The notes beneath the pieces are model-generated. The model saw only the letters and a program-made list of their open reading frames with translations, made no database searches and was not told the DNA's origin. DNA of 64,000 nt. Source: Gnetum montanum. Its lineage: Eukaryota; Streptophyta; Gnetopsida; Gnetales; Gnetaceae. The translations under genes and the position numbers were made by a program. The first letter of the stretch is position 1; every line of letters starts with the position of its first letter. Shown here one piece after another: positions 1 to 11,920 of this stretch. The stretch is from assembly GCA_015680685.1 (NCBI GenBank), contig MNCI01025042.1, forward strand, positions 374,294-438,293, in the 5' to 3' direction.

Positions 1-212
1 CACTAAGTGATCTTTTTCACTTGGGGAATAAGGCTTTGATCACCTATGAGGAATGTTTCAACCCAAAAAGTATAAAGTATGTGAAATTACCCATTATGAA
101 TTACAATTTTCACATTTACAATGAAATGTTTCCTCAAGTTTCATGGGGTGAAAGCTACATGATGAAGATTGGTTATAACATGCAAAATTTTATGGTGTTT
201 CAACTAGTTTTA

Positions 213-475
213 GTAAGTATCCTCCTATGGTTGTTTTCTAGGTTTTCAAGGCTTTTCTAAGGCATAATTTTGGTCATGAATTTTTGGCTATGATGTATAA
301 AGGCTATAAAGGTTGTAACGATGTTGATGTCAAAATTCTAAATGAACTTTAGCCAACACCTTAGAGTCATTTACAGGGGCTAATTTCATCCCCAACTAGG
401 ATGCTTGGTAAAATTATTTAAGAAATTCTAAGTGTTGAAACATTATCTTAATGGTGTTTTGATTTTTCATGCAAG
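213..475 (+). other. Intron 1 of the Tat-1 extra gene
   Basis: The donor is GTAAGTAT at 213 and the acceptor ends in catgcaag at 475. The Tat-3 copy has the matching acceptor, catgtag, at 27220 before a homologous exon. Coding similarity stops at the donor in both Tat-1 and the Tat-4 fragment (44107-44328). Confidence 0.6.
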
Positions 476-2446
476 GCCCTGTTGAAGCCCATCTTGATTG
501 TGGTTGCGTTGGTAGGCATCTTATGCTATATCAACCAACCTAAGGTAAAAACATCCCTCCAAGACTTGTTTCTAGAATGAGACTCACTATGGTTTTGACT
601 AGGGACAAGGGAATTCCTAGTCTACATCCTACAAAACTTTAGTATGATGTTGTGGTTATACTTATCTGTAAATGTAGTGGGGGTTATAGTGGAGACCCTG
701 CTACATAGATCTACAAGACTAATCATCAAGTTCATAACTGGCGATCTTGAAACCTAAGAAACAAGAAAGTTGACAAAGACTAGGGACAACATCAACACAC
801 GTTACTTGTTGAAGATCTAGAGCATACCAAAATATATTTAGTATAATGTTGATAATCCTCTAATGGTAGCATACAAAGCTCACACATTATTTTAAAAGCC
901 ACCTAGTACCATGTACTAGCTACAGAGATAAGCATGGTTATTATAGGTTTCTAATATTTTTGGCTTTACATGGTTTAATCACCTTTCTTAACTTATTGAT
1001 TTCATCCACATCTTGCAAGTACAAGATTAATGAACAAGGCTTAATCAAGAATGATCAAGCCTTGGTGGTTGCCCAAACCATCTTAAGTGTATTTAACCAA
1101 GGCCCCAAGATTAGAACTATTGCATATAAGCATTTAAGAGGGGATTTTGACAAATACACCAATATCCTTAACCCTATTTACAAGAAGTGTGTAGCTACCA
1201 AAACAACATATGGCTAGTGGATGGCCCCTAAAAACCTTAGGAGGAAGGGTGTTGCTGCTGGGACCCCCACATGAGCTTCACTAAATAAGAAGAAGAAAAA
1301 GGTGAGAACATGAACAATTTGTTATGTTATGTACAATGTTTCTATGACTACATTTTGGTTTTTCTATGCATGCCTATGTTGATGCTAAGCTTTTTTTGTT
1401 GCCCTATAGGACTTTTCACTTCCTCTAACATTGCCTTATCCATTTTAGGATGCCCTAAGGATACCCTCATCCTAAAGTTAAGGTAAGGCCAACATAGAGG
1501 TGATTCAAGGGACAAATGCGTAGAATCATCCAAGGAAAAATTGAATGTGCAGGCTCACTTGCTGTTTTTATGGCACCTATCCCCTCCATCCTTGTTGTAG
1601 AGATGCTAAACGTCATTGGTTCCATTGATGTAGAAGACAATCAATTCAAAACCATAGTATGAGGCATGCTTATCATCATTCCTATCAGTGATGAGAGCTT
1701 CTATGAGTTATTTGGTGTTCCAAATAATAGGATGAAGGTTACCACCAAACCAATAAAGGAGGTTAGCCATCATGAGGAAGTTAAGAAGTGATCTAGTGCT
1801 CATAAGGACCACTCTGGGCTTGGTTTGGATGGTTTCATGAATTCCAAATCAAATGAATCTTATCCTTTATTCCAAATCTACACATTTCCCAAATTGTTAT
1901 CACAAAAGAAGGTGATTAGTATTGCACAGGGATGGACCTTTAAGAAGGTCCTACCAGAGGATACATGGTTCAACTAGACAACTTTCTTAACTATAGGCCT
2001 CAAGGAGGAAATCATCAAACTTTGTGAAGATACTTCTATAATAATCCACATGCATTATGAATTTTTTATAGGTTATTTGAATAAGTTCACAAAATTCCTA
2101 GTGGTGAGGAGGGATGAACGTTTTGTGATCCAAGACCCTAACCAGCTCTCTAGGCTTTGGATAAAGCATATTTATCCTACCTTGCAGGCCTAGATCCACC
2201 AAAGTATATGGATGACTTGCTGTCTATTACCATCAAGAATTTTTATGGTAGGTGGTATGCTTCCCTTAACAACATGGGGGAGGAGCCCTCACAATTCCAG
2301 TGAATGTTAAGAAATCCCAAGAGTTGAATGCTAAGGCTGATGGGATAGCCAAGACAAAGTTGAAACGACCTGTAGAGGAAGCACCACCAACATCAAAGCC
2401 ATCCACCATAAAGAAGCTTAAGTTGAGACTTAACAGGTCACATCAG

Positions 2447-2549
2447 GTAGTCGTTGATATGTCTTACCATGTTTTAGTGTCTAGTTATGCTATGGATATG
2501 TTGTTTTTTAATGTGATAACTTGTTTTATGTCCTATGGTTGTAAATAAG
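2447..2549 (+). other. Intron of the Tat-1 extra gene
   Basis: This is a 103 bp intron, CATCAG|GTAGTC to ataag|CATCAAG. The Tat-3 copy has a 113 bp intron at 28080-28192 between the same coding segments (..SHQ / HQDVIAQ in Tat-1; ..PS*Q / HLVIIAQ in Tat-3). Coding similarity is clear on both sides and weak inside. Confidence 0.6.
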
Positions 2550-3972
2550 CATCAAGATGTGATAGCCCAAGTTGTTGTTGCAAAGGAGAAGCAAAGGCAT
2601 GTAGATGCTACAACAAAGAAGGCACAGAGGCATGCTACAACTACTATAGTAGAGGAACAAAGGTATGCATAGAAGGCACTCTTGCACAAACATGAAGCTA
2701 AAGGGTTAGCGAGCATTGATCTAGATGACCTTGACACCTTGTTCAATGAGCCATTACTAGGTGCATCCCCCATTGTCATCCTAGGGGAGGAAGAGGAGGA
2801 GCCAAGCACACATGCATCTTAATGCTACTTATTATAACCTATGGTTTTATGGTTTTTGTTCTAACTGTTTGATGATTGTTATGCTTACAGTAGTTTTTAA
2901 GCCATAGGCATAGGCCGCTATACCTAAGTTTTGTGTGAAACGATGGGTAGAGGTTCTAGATAAGATGGAATTCACGTGTGAAGTGACCAAGGACATCATT
3001 CATCAATTACAATAGGTTGCATCCAAGATAGGTAAGAACTATGTTTTCTTTGCCCTATTTATTAAATTATAGGTTGTATCTTCATTATGACTATGTTTAG
3101 TTGTATATTGTGCTTATGGTTATATTTATTGTCATGATTTTTTTGCAGTGCCATTAGTTGCATGGGATCCAAACCATGATATGGAGTTTGATTCCTTTTA
3201 AAATATTTCCTCTAATACTCAAAATTCCCCCCTAAAGGTCTATGAAACTACCACTAATTTGGTATTTTCATGTACAAAAACTTCATGGAAGTTCCAAAGG
3301 TCCAACAAGTCCCTATGGAAGCAAGTTGTGACCTTTAGGGAGAAGAACAAAAGACAAGCAAAGAGGATCATGATCCTTGAGGACCATAAGCCCTTTGTGA
3401 AATACCAAGTGTCCAACTCAAAGAATTTATAAACAAAAGAGATCACCTAGGATTGCTACTGGAAAAACATCCATGAGAAGTTTTCCCTTGCTAGGGAGAT
3501 GGTGGAGCAATGGATGAAAATGGATTTGATCTCATGAAAGGCTAAGGCCTAGAAGGATGATTGTGATTGGGTCCTATAATTAGACTAAGCACAAAAGGAT
3601 CATAAGAGATAGTACAAGGTTGATAAGGAGGCATAATTAAAGTGGCTGAAGGAGGAGATGATTGAACAGTGTAGGATGGAGCTATTTATCTAGAGAACTT
3701 AGGCTAACTGTGCTTATAATTTCTTTGAAAGCACTCTCATGATGGCCAAATCTCCTACACCTAAGATCACTACAGCTGTAGGTGAGACTTCTATGGCTAC
3801 GATGTCATGGAACCTACCTAACTAGACAAGTGTTGATAAGACAAACATCCTCATGAGCATTAATCTTAAAGATTTTGACTAGGCCAACATGACAGAAGAT
3901 CAGATTCTTCATCATTTTGAGACTAGTCTTCAACATCTACCCCCAAAAGTCATTGAATCAAATTCCCTATAG

Positions 3973-4069
3973 GTTTGATGGCTTATTTTTAGTTTTAACA
4001 TTTTGGTTTTCTTTAAGTTATCAGTGTTATTGTTTGGTCACTGGTTCATTTCATGTTGCTATGTCATAG
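3973..4069 (+). other. Last intron of the Tat-1 extra gene
   Basis: This is a 97 bp intron with donor ATAG|GTTTGA and acceptor GTCATAG|ACACTAG. It sits after the coiled-coil exon, exactly where the Tat-2 copy has a 97 bp intron (19781-19877). Confidence 0.65.
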
Positions 4070-4160
4070 ACACTAGATAATGTTGGCAATCTCAATGGTG
4101 ATGGTGATGATGATGATCTTCCACCTCATCATCTGGATGTTCCATTATGCTACCAAATGC

Positions 4161-4826
4161 CTATTGTGATAGTTTTGTTGTTTTTTAATTTTGATTATTG
4201 ATGAATATTGTATTTCCAATGTCGGCCCATGTTCTAATTGTAGATAGTTTATAGTTTTTTATTATTTTAACATTTGTGTCACACAATGTCACTATGGCTA
4301 TTTATGTTTAAATGTTTTAAATTTTAAGTTTCAATTCAGTTTCAGCTACATATGTTATTGATGGCTTTATTATTTTAATGTTTTGAGGTTATAAGTGTTG
4401 TAAATGACTATGTTTTAAATGGTTACGCTGGATATATTGGCTATAAGTATCTAAAATAGGTATAAGATATAGTTGTAGGCTAAAATACAAATGATCTAAA
4501 AAGATGCATGCTAGTTTTAGGCCATGGCGAGTATAGGTTGTTTAATTGTTTTGCTAGTTTAAGGCCATGGTCGACCTAGGTTGTAAGAAAACATTTATTT
4601 TTATTTTCTTGTTTTATATTTTGATATTTTTATGGGTTTTTTATGTTTGTATGCTAGAAGTAAGGAAGAAAGGATTTAATACAAATGCAAATAAATGATA
4701 AATTCTTAAGCTATGTAAAATAAACAAAATGACATAAAATGAAAAATAAAATCTAAAATTATAGGCTATTTGTACAAATGGTTAAAAGGTCACAAGAGCT
4801 TATGGTGGAAGGATCAAGAGTGTACA
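4161..4826. other. Tat-1 spacer between the extra gene and protease
   Basis: AT-rich, no gene. It holds the 3' flank of the extra gene and two or three decayed spacer-repeat units near 4510-4585 (core tagtttaaggccatgg), the repeat type found beside the extra gene in Tat-2 and Tat-3. The 4150-4400 part resembles 28565-28700 of Tat-3. Confidence 0.55.
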
Positions 4827-5960
4827 TTATTTGTGCAAGTGCTTCCTAATCTTTGAAATATTAGGAAACATGTATGACATGTTTTGCACAAGCTTGTCTT
4901 CTCCATCTCCTTCACTAATGATATTAAAGGGAAGCTCTCCCCATAGTGTGTCTCCTAATCCATCATTGGCATCTTTGGCTTTCTTAGCCCCCTTGGGTTT
5001 TTCAACTTTGTGGTTAGGAGTTTCATTTTGAAACTCCACTTCAAACCCCCACTCTACATCTACATTGTTAATAGCTAGGCAAATAATATTGTCACCATGA
5101 ATGATGATTTCACCTCCCTCATAAGGAAGGTGAATTTCTTGGTGGATTGGTAAATACATGACCTATTATTAAGCCAACCAAGGCCTATCCAAGATAAGGT
5201 TGAACCCTAGTGTTTTCTCTACCACCATGAAATCTATAGTTATCAAAACTATTCCCCTACCACAAAGTCTAGGGAGATGGACCCTTCATGGTAACTCGTG
5301 ATCCATTAAAGGACTTAAGAGTGGATGTCATTGTGTGTTGTATTTGCTTAGTTAAGCTAAAATGTTCAACTATGATGCATGTAATGACACTCATTGTAGC
5401 CCCATCATCTACATTCACCTGATGAACTTTGTACTACCCAACTCATATTGTGATGAAGAGAGGGGCCCTAGTTACTTCACCATTTTAGGAATTAGCTTTA
5501 ATTTCATTATTGTGAAACCCATCTCCTTGGGTGAAGAATGCTTCATCATCACATGGATCAACTCTTTATTAGTGGGCATATCCTCACTAACAAGAATTGA
5601 AGTCAACATCTTGAACATCACTTCATGATGTGTAGCAAAAGTCATGGTCAAGTCATACAGGCTTAGGATTATGTTTTCCTACTTAAGAGACTTCTTGACA
5701 TGCTCCATCTCACTTAGGAATTTTTTTTCATTAGTCATGGACTTGTTGCCAGGTTGTCGTTAACTTGCTTCATGCACCCCAAAATGTGTACCTCAGGTTT
5801 AAGTTGTTGTTGTTGGCCCTCTCTTTCTCTTAAGGCTATAAGGTCTTGGGCTTCTTTGATGGAGATCTTAAACTTCTGGAGTATCATACTACCTCCATTT
5901 GATGTCATTCTATGGTGTTCAAGAGTTCCAAACAAATCTCCCATTGATTTTCCATACTAG
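4827..5960 (-). pseudogene. Tat-1 gag C-terminus and aspartic protease, truncated
   Basis: This reads on the minus strand as the end of gag followed by retropepsin. The gag end (5735-5944) carries the segment PEVHILGCMKQ, shared with Tat-3 gag (near 39010-39050). The protease active site reads VDDGATMSVI around 5390-5425, then a QEIHLPYEGGE segment at about 5135. The ORF finishes with a KIRKHLHK tail at 4827, shared with Tat-2 and Tat-3. Its function would be polyprotein cleavage inside the virus-like particle. Everything upstream of 5960 in gag is missing and replaced by the 180 bp array. Several TAG and other stops break it. Confidence 0.75.
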
Positions 5961-6507
5961 GGAAGATATCCTTAGCATGGAAAAATGGATCCCCAATGTG
6001 GAAGAACCATGAATCTTAAATCTAAATCAATCTTAACCTCAATCAACTTTGCATGTCAGCCTCTGGGGTTGCCAGGGTCAAGGACTAGGGTTTGGTGATA
6101 GGTTTTGATAAATTTGAGCATGACTAAGTGGTTTTTGAACTTTTCCACTTCTTTCCATGTTGGGGATGGATAGCTCAATGTAGAAAATAAGGGGAAATGA
6201 GTTTTTAGCCTTCTAACATTAGTTTCTTAATGTTTTAAAGCTCCAAATGATGCCAGCAGGGTCCTAGAGCACATACAAGTTTGGTTAATGTTGTTATAAG
6301 GTAATTATGGAATTCAAATGGGTTTCCCGTTTAATTTTCATGCTAAGTAGCTTGGAGGGAAAAAATCCTAGAATGGAAACACCATAAAACTCAAATCTAG
6401 CCCAATTTTGGCTTCAATTAACCATGCATGTCAACCTTTGAGGCTATTGAGGTTAAGGATTAGGGTTTGGAGTTAAAGTGGACATTTTAAATGTTTTTAA
6501 GTCATTT

Positions 6508-6562
6508 TTAGACCCCCCCCCCCCACCTCCCCTTCCCCTCCTCTCTCCCCCCACCCCCCTTT
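6508..6562. repeat. Cytosine-rich low-complexity tract
   Basis: A run of C interrupted by short A and T breaks. On the minus strand it is several runs of four or more G, a G-quadruplex-prone pattern. It sits at the start of one 180 bp unit. Confidence 0.7.
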
Positions 6563-8298
6563 TCCATGTTAGGGCTTCCATCCTTAATATGGAAAAATGA
6601 GGTGAAAGCTTTTTGGTAATTTTTATTCACTTTTAACCATGCATGTGTGTTCACAAGGTTGTTGGTGATGATGGTAAATGCCTAGTATAAAAATTTTTCT
6701 TTTCTCAAGATTGATGAGTATTTTTTGGGCTTCCCCCCTTTTTCCACACTAGGGCTTCCATGCTCAATTTGGAAAAATGGGGGAAAAGCTTTTTGATAAT
6801 TTTTGGTCATGCGTGTAAGTTTCTAAGCTCATTGGTATCAGCTGCTACTATTTGATGTCAAAATTTGGTTTTTTCAAGGTTGATAAGGCAATTTTTAAAC
6901 TCCCTCTGCCCACCNGGAAATATTTTTGGTTACTTTGGTCACTTTGGGACATGCATGCAAGCTTCCTAGGTTGCTAACATCAACTGCTAACATCTAATGT
7001 CAACTTTTGGTTGCTCCAAGGGTCTCTAGTCATTTTTTTAACTTCCCCCACCCTCACTTTTTTCCACACTAGGGATTCCATACTTGGTGTGGAAACTTTG
7101 GGGGAAAGAATTTTGGTCCTCTATGGTGACTTTTGAGCATACATGTGCATTCACAAGGTTACAAGTATCGCCTACTGCCATCTGACATTGAAATTTCACT
7201 ATTTCAAGGGTCATAAAGCATTTTTTGGGATTTCCCTCTTTTTCCATATTAGGGATTTCATTCTTAATGTGGAAAATTTGGGAAAACCATTTTTTAGTCA
7301 TTTTTTATCAATCTAGCCATGCATGAGTGCTCATAGGGTTGCTGGCATTGGCCATCAATGCTTAAGGTCAATATTTGGTTATTTTGGGGGCTCTAAGGAA
7401 GTTTTCAATCTTTTCCCCTTTTTTCCATGCTAAGGATGAAAGGCTTAGCATGGAAGAGATCCCCCTCAGTGGAAAATGTAAGATCCAAGCCAAATCAACA
7501 ATTGATCGACCATGCATGTCAACCTCTGAGGTTCTCAAGGTTAATGGTCAATGTTGGGTATTAATATTTGATAGTTTGGAAGCTTTTAAGTGTCTCATGC
7601 AATCTTCCCCCTTTATTCCACACTGGGAATGGCAAACATAGCATGCATGAGATGGGGATGATATATTTGTACCATTTTTCACCCATTTTTGGGCTTCTAG
7701 AAGCTCCAGAGGGTTCCAATAGGATCTAGGGATTGTCGGGAATCAAGAAATGGTCATTAGGTCATCAATTTAGGTCATTTTAGATTCCCCCCATCTATCC
7801 TCACTAAGGGTGAAAGGCTCAATGTGGAAGAAGCCTCCCCTAGCATGGAACACATCAAGTCCTATATTTTAACTAGTTTTGACTAGGTTTGATGAGGTTC
7901 TAAGGCTACTAAAGATGCTTGAAGGGGTTCTAGGTCATGTGGGGGCCACTTTGGATCAAACTTGTGCTGGATGAGTATTGGGAGGTAAGAGTGAGAATTA
8001 TCCCCTTCTTCAATTTTGGGAATGATGGCCCCAATGTGGGAATTCTATCCTTACTCATGTTTTGCCAAAATTTGAAAACCCAAGGTTTAAAAAGGTAAGT
8101 TTGGGTTACTAAAAATCAAAAGATATTATAATGCTAATGAATTTGTAGAATAATGGACATGTTTCCACACTAGGCATGGCATTCCCAATGTGGATGTATG
8201 AAATCAAGGTTGTCATAATGTTTGAAGTGTCAAAATTAACAAAAGATCTCAACATTGATGCAAATTTTGGCCAAAAGGGAAGGCACAGGGTGGGGCCC

Positions 8299-8307
8299 AT
8301 AAATACA
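8299..8307 (+). promoter_or_regulatory. Candidate TATA box of the Tat-3 extra gene
   Basis: A CATAAATAC box about 340 bp before the candidate first ATG at 8644, just after the end of the 180 bp array. Context only. Confidence 0.3.
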
Positions 8308-8643
8308 AAAATTTAAAATTTTTAAAAGTAAAGTTGTTTCCCCCCTTAAAACCAATGTGAACTAAACTATTTCCCCTTTTTCTTTATTGCACTTGTAGTC
8401 ATGGTGCACTGAATTAGTAGCTAGGGTTTTATTTAGGTTTTAGATGGGTTTTAAGCACCAAATTTTGCAAATTTTAATCATAATTATCATTCTTTAGAAA
8501 TAGTGAATTAGAGGAGATCTTTCATAGAGATTATTATGGTAGACACAATCAATATTTAGCATGGAAGCCTCCCATCTCCCCTACAACCAGCATAGAACTC
8601 CCATCATCTCCTAATTTCCCTCTTACTCAACGTTGAGCCTACC

Positions 8644-9849
8644 ATGGAACCAAACAAAGAGGAGGAAAGAGCAAGAACCCCATGATCTAGAGGATGGACA
8701 AGTGTTGAAGGGAGTTATTAGAGGTTCTTAGGCCTATCTCCATTTAGGCCCCATCTGTCATTACTCCAAGATAGACATTTCTACCTATTTTTGCCTTTAT
8801 TTTTTGTGATTTCTTTAGTTTTTTGCTTTTTAGATGTTGAGGTCATTTTCTTATATTTGCTCCCATAGAGGGATTCAAATGGAATTTTTATAAAATCCCA
8901 TCTCCTATTTTGGCTTCTCCCATGCAGATCTATATATGTATCAATTTATCTTTTGCATATTTGATTTTGGAAATAGGACTTGCTATTTTGTTCTTTCTTC
9001 CAAAAATCTTATGCTATGGCTATTTTTTTCAAATCTAGGCCTTAGGACTTGTTAAAATTACATTTTAACAAAATCCTACCCTATTATTTTGATGTTAATT
9101 TAAATGGGTTTTAATGAGTTTTGGCATTGGGATTTCTAAAGTTCTGTTACAAAACAGCAAGCCAAATTTTGTATTCTTTCTTAGTAAAATGGTTGAATAT
9201 TTGTGAAATTAAAGGTTATGGTTTTTTAGCTTTTCGTTTAAGCTTTCCAATGGTTGTTTTCTCATTTAATTTGGCTTTTAAATAGGGTAGTTATGGTTGT
9301 TTTCCTAACATTAGCCAATTAGGTTGTTTGTGCTACTTTTGTAATTTCATGTAGATTTGTGAACTTTTCATATGAAAACTATCACTCTTTCTGCATTTTC
9401 TAGTCATTGCTACATAGGCTTTGGCTTTAGCTTTCCAACAGAGGTGGAATCACTCCAATTGGACTTAAAATGATTTTTTTATGAATTTTTTGCTATGGCT
9501 ATGTGAATCAAGGAAAAACTCATGATTGTAGTACATTACCCAAAATAGAAGTGGTTGATATGCTTAATTTTTTTCTTTTCTAGAAGAGTAAAAGCTTTTT
9601 CTATTTTAAATAAATTTTTATTATGGATTCATGGCTTTTTCTAAGTTTATCATGCCTTTTCTAAATTTGTCCATAGTTTAGATGTTTCTTCTAAACTTAT
9701 GCTTATTTTTTATTTCAAATATATTCATAATTTAGACTAGAATATAGTTTTAATTATAATTTTTTGGCTATAAAGGCTATAAAATATGATAATAATTCTT
9801 TTATGGAATTTCTCAAGTTAATTTAGATTAACATTATAGCATATGAAAA
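8644..9849 (+). pseudogene. Tat-3 extra gene, 5' part, interrupted by the Tat-2 insertion
   Basis: This starts at a candidate ATG (8644, MEPNKEEERARTP then a stop) and continues as AT-rich sequence, probably introns and short exons. The 9740-9845 stretch resembles 265-350 of Tat-1 (tttttggctat...aaaggctataaa), which is intron 1 of the same gene. The match resumes on the far side of Tat-2 at 26957. This places Tat-2 inside the gene. Only the last hundred bases are supported by comparison; the first exon is a guess from position. Confidence 0.45.
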
Positions 9850-11903
9850 TGTCGGTGTTTGGAACACTGAGAGGTTGTCAAGCATACAACCTAACCTCGA
9901 GTCTGTGGGAGGGTCGTACTGGAGAGAATAGAAATGGGGTGCCCTAAGTAGTTTGGTTGATCAAACAGGGACTTACGTGGTGTCTAATAACTATTTGCAA
10001 ATAGTGTTTTTATAGCGTCACATGCAGGAGTCAGAACAAGTAGGAGCGTAACATGTATAATAGCAAGAGTGTATCAACATGAGTATCTTAATGCATATTG
10101 ATAATAGAAATAAACAAGTACACCAAAAATTTGAAATATATACTATAGAAAAATGAAATGGAAGTCTAGGTGAGAAAATGCACCACCCCAAGATTGTGGG
10201 AGTGTGAATTTTGATTAAATGATGTGTACAACCAGCATGCAGTGTCAAACAAGCACAACGGGGCAATGAGGCAGTATGATCACAGTCCCTAGGATGTTGC
10301 AGACATTATGCTGATAGTAAAGGAGATGGAGCTTGCTAGACTAATAGTTGTTACATTGTGTATCTGATAGGTGTGGTGCTTAACTAGATGTCACACTTAA
10401 GTGCAAGGGTGAAGTAGGTGCTGGAAATGCTCTAATGTTGAGATTTGATGCTCATCAACATTTTTTTCACCAATCTTTTACTAAAGCCAACCCTTAGAAT
10501 GCTTATTACTAGGGTATTTATAGAAACAGGGTTGACAGGAGACATGGATTGGACACCACATGTCCTGGGTCCTGCATACCACGAATGTGAACAACAAGTC
10601 ACGCTAGTGTGCTATGCTCAGAGTGTCAAGCTCAATGGTGCTACACTCTACAGGATATGAATGAGGATCAAAAATTTTCCAAACTATGATCATACTACCC
10701 AACCACATGTGCCAGAGTCTGAAGGACTTCCATGTACCTACAAACAATGCCAAAATGTAACTTGGAGCCTATGCTTCAGGACTACTTCTTCCCCTCTCTT
10801 CTGAGTAGGGTCAAGTGTAGGGACAACAATGGGGGTCAATAAGGGGTGCAAAAAACAAATCAGATCACTAATCTTGCCCACTAGAGAGATGCTAGAGCTA
10901 AAATGAAGGTCAATACTAAGCTCTGGAAGCTTTTTGTAGGCATCTAGAGGCATTTTCCAAGTGTTACACTGTCTATGTTGACCAACATGATGAAGCATAG
11001 CATGAACACTTAGAAAAATTTTGTGGTTTTAGCCTACTATGTTGTCTACGTTGCATAGTGTAATAGAGTGTAGCACTCATTTTTTAGTGAATTTTTTCAA
11101 ACTTGAAAATGCCACTCTGGGATGTAGCAAGATAGGAAACTTTAATAACTAGAAAATGCATCTTCCATGTCAGAATAGCCTGATACCTTCTTATTTCATA
11201 CTTGGAAGATTTTTGACCCTAGCACCTCTGCTATGCTATCTATGTTATATAGTATAGCAGAGCGTAGCACCAAATTTTGGATGAATTTTGACAAAACATC
11301 CAATGTTTTTACATGGGATGCTAATCACACTCTAAGGATGAAGTAGAACAAGTATCCTCGGAAGTCAAAAAACTACTAAACACACCTTCCATATCTAGTC
11401 CAACACCTAGACAAATTTGAGTCTTGAATAGCCTGCTATGCTATCTATGCTATCCAGCATAGTGGAGCGTAATAAGTCCAAAGATAGAAAATTTTCCAAA
11501 TTGATTGTGCCATCCTGAGCACCTTCAACAACTCCTAGCCTGGCACTTGGATGGACTGGAAACTGAGACATGTAACAAGCTGGGCAAGCTCAAGAGCATA
11601 GCAAGCTTGATGACCTGGAAGATAGAAAATTTGCTAAACTATTTAGTCCATCCTCAATGCCCTTTTGACCACTTCTGGCTTGACATTTGTGCAAACTGGC
11701 CTTAGAAATAGATGCTATGCTGATTGTGCTGGGGAGCGTAGCAGGCAAACTTAGGAAACATTTTGCAAACATTAGGACTTCCAAGGTGCTATGCTATCTA
11801 TGCTGCATAGCATAACACCAAGCTTAGAAAAATTTTTCCCAAGTTTTAACACTTAGACAACTTTTCTATTGAGTCACACGAGCCTAAAATTAGGGGTGCT
11901 TCA
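9850..11903 (-). repeat. 3' LTR of Tat-2 (element on minus strand)
   Basis: About 2,054 bp, paired with 24911-26956. On the minus strand it begins TGAAGCACC at 11903 and ends CCGACA at 9850. Both copies share a TATA box, internal gctatgctatctatgct dyads, and a conserved end containing aacactgagaggttgtcaa. The two copies have diverged clearly, so the insertion is old. Confidence 0.9.
10515..10522 (-). promoter_or_regulatory. TATA box in the Tat-2 3' LTR
   Basis: Reads TATAAATACCCTA on the minus strand. It is shared with the other LTR (25577-25584) and with the Tat-5 LTR (60133-60140), so it is a good core promoter of this family. Confidence 0.7.
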
Positions 11904-11920
11904 TTGGCCTCTCTTTGTTG
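11904..11920 (-). other. Polypurine tract of Tat-2
   Basis: The minus strand reads CAAAGAGAGGCCAA immediately before the LTR start TGAAGC, as required for plus-strand priming. Confidence 0.55.

Larger units (their letters stand above)
1..4160 (+). pseudogene. Tat-1 opposite-strand extra gene, multi-exon, 5' truncated by the window
   Basis: This gene runs opposite to the gag-protease of the same element (minus strand, 4827-5960). No function is recognised. Exons inferred from frame and splice signals are 1-212, 476 to about 928, 1020-1301, about 1410-2446, 2550 to about 2822, 2891-3031, 3149-3972 and 4070 to about 4160. Introns start with good donors (GTAAGTAT at 213, GTGAGA at 1302, GTAAGA at 3032) and end in pyrimidine-rich AG acceptors. 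The protein has a lysine-rich stretch near 1285-1301, an acidic DLDDLDTLFNE motif near 2720-2750, and a charged, probably coiled-coil tail at 3300-3700. The same motifs recur in Tat-3 (28193-28350) and Tat-2 (18950-19925). Many in-frame TAG codons and some frame breaks show it is dead. The family resemblance between copies is sure; the exact exon limits are tentative. Confidence 0.7.
5930..8620. repeat. Degenerate tandem array, about 180 bp period
   Basis: At least twelve diverged units share a pyrimidine-rich run followed by ttccacactaggg, about 15-20 bp, then aatgtggaaa (an imperfect inverted repeat), then a segment with tcatgcatg and ggttgctgg. The motif recurs near 5955, 6145, 6561, 6741, 7061, 7241, 7420, 7611, 7790, 8010 and 8160, mostly 179-191 bp apart. 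There is one ambiguous base (N) at 6915, where a unit seems collapsed. Similar ttccacactagg motifs occur in the Tat-3 LTR and leader (42188, 42255, 42406, 42742, 43920), so the array probably derives from that family. No gene lies in it. Confidence 0.7.

Noticed and set aside
6915-6915. Single N as a biological feature
   Set aside because: An ambiguous base or collapsed repeat in the assembly within the 180 bp array.
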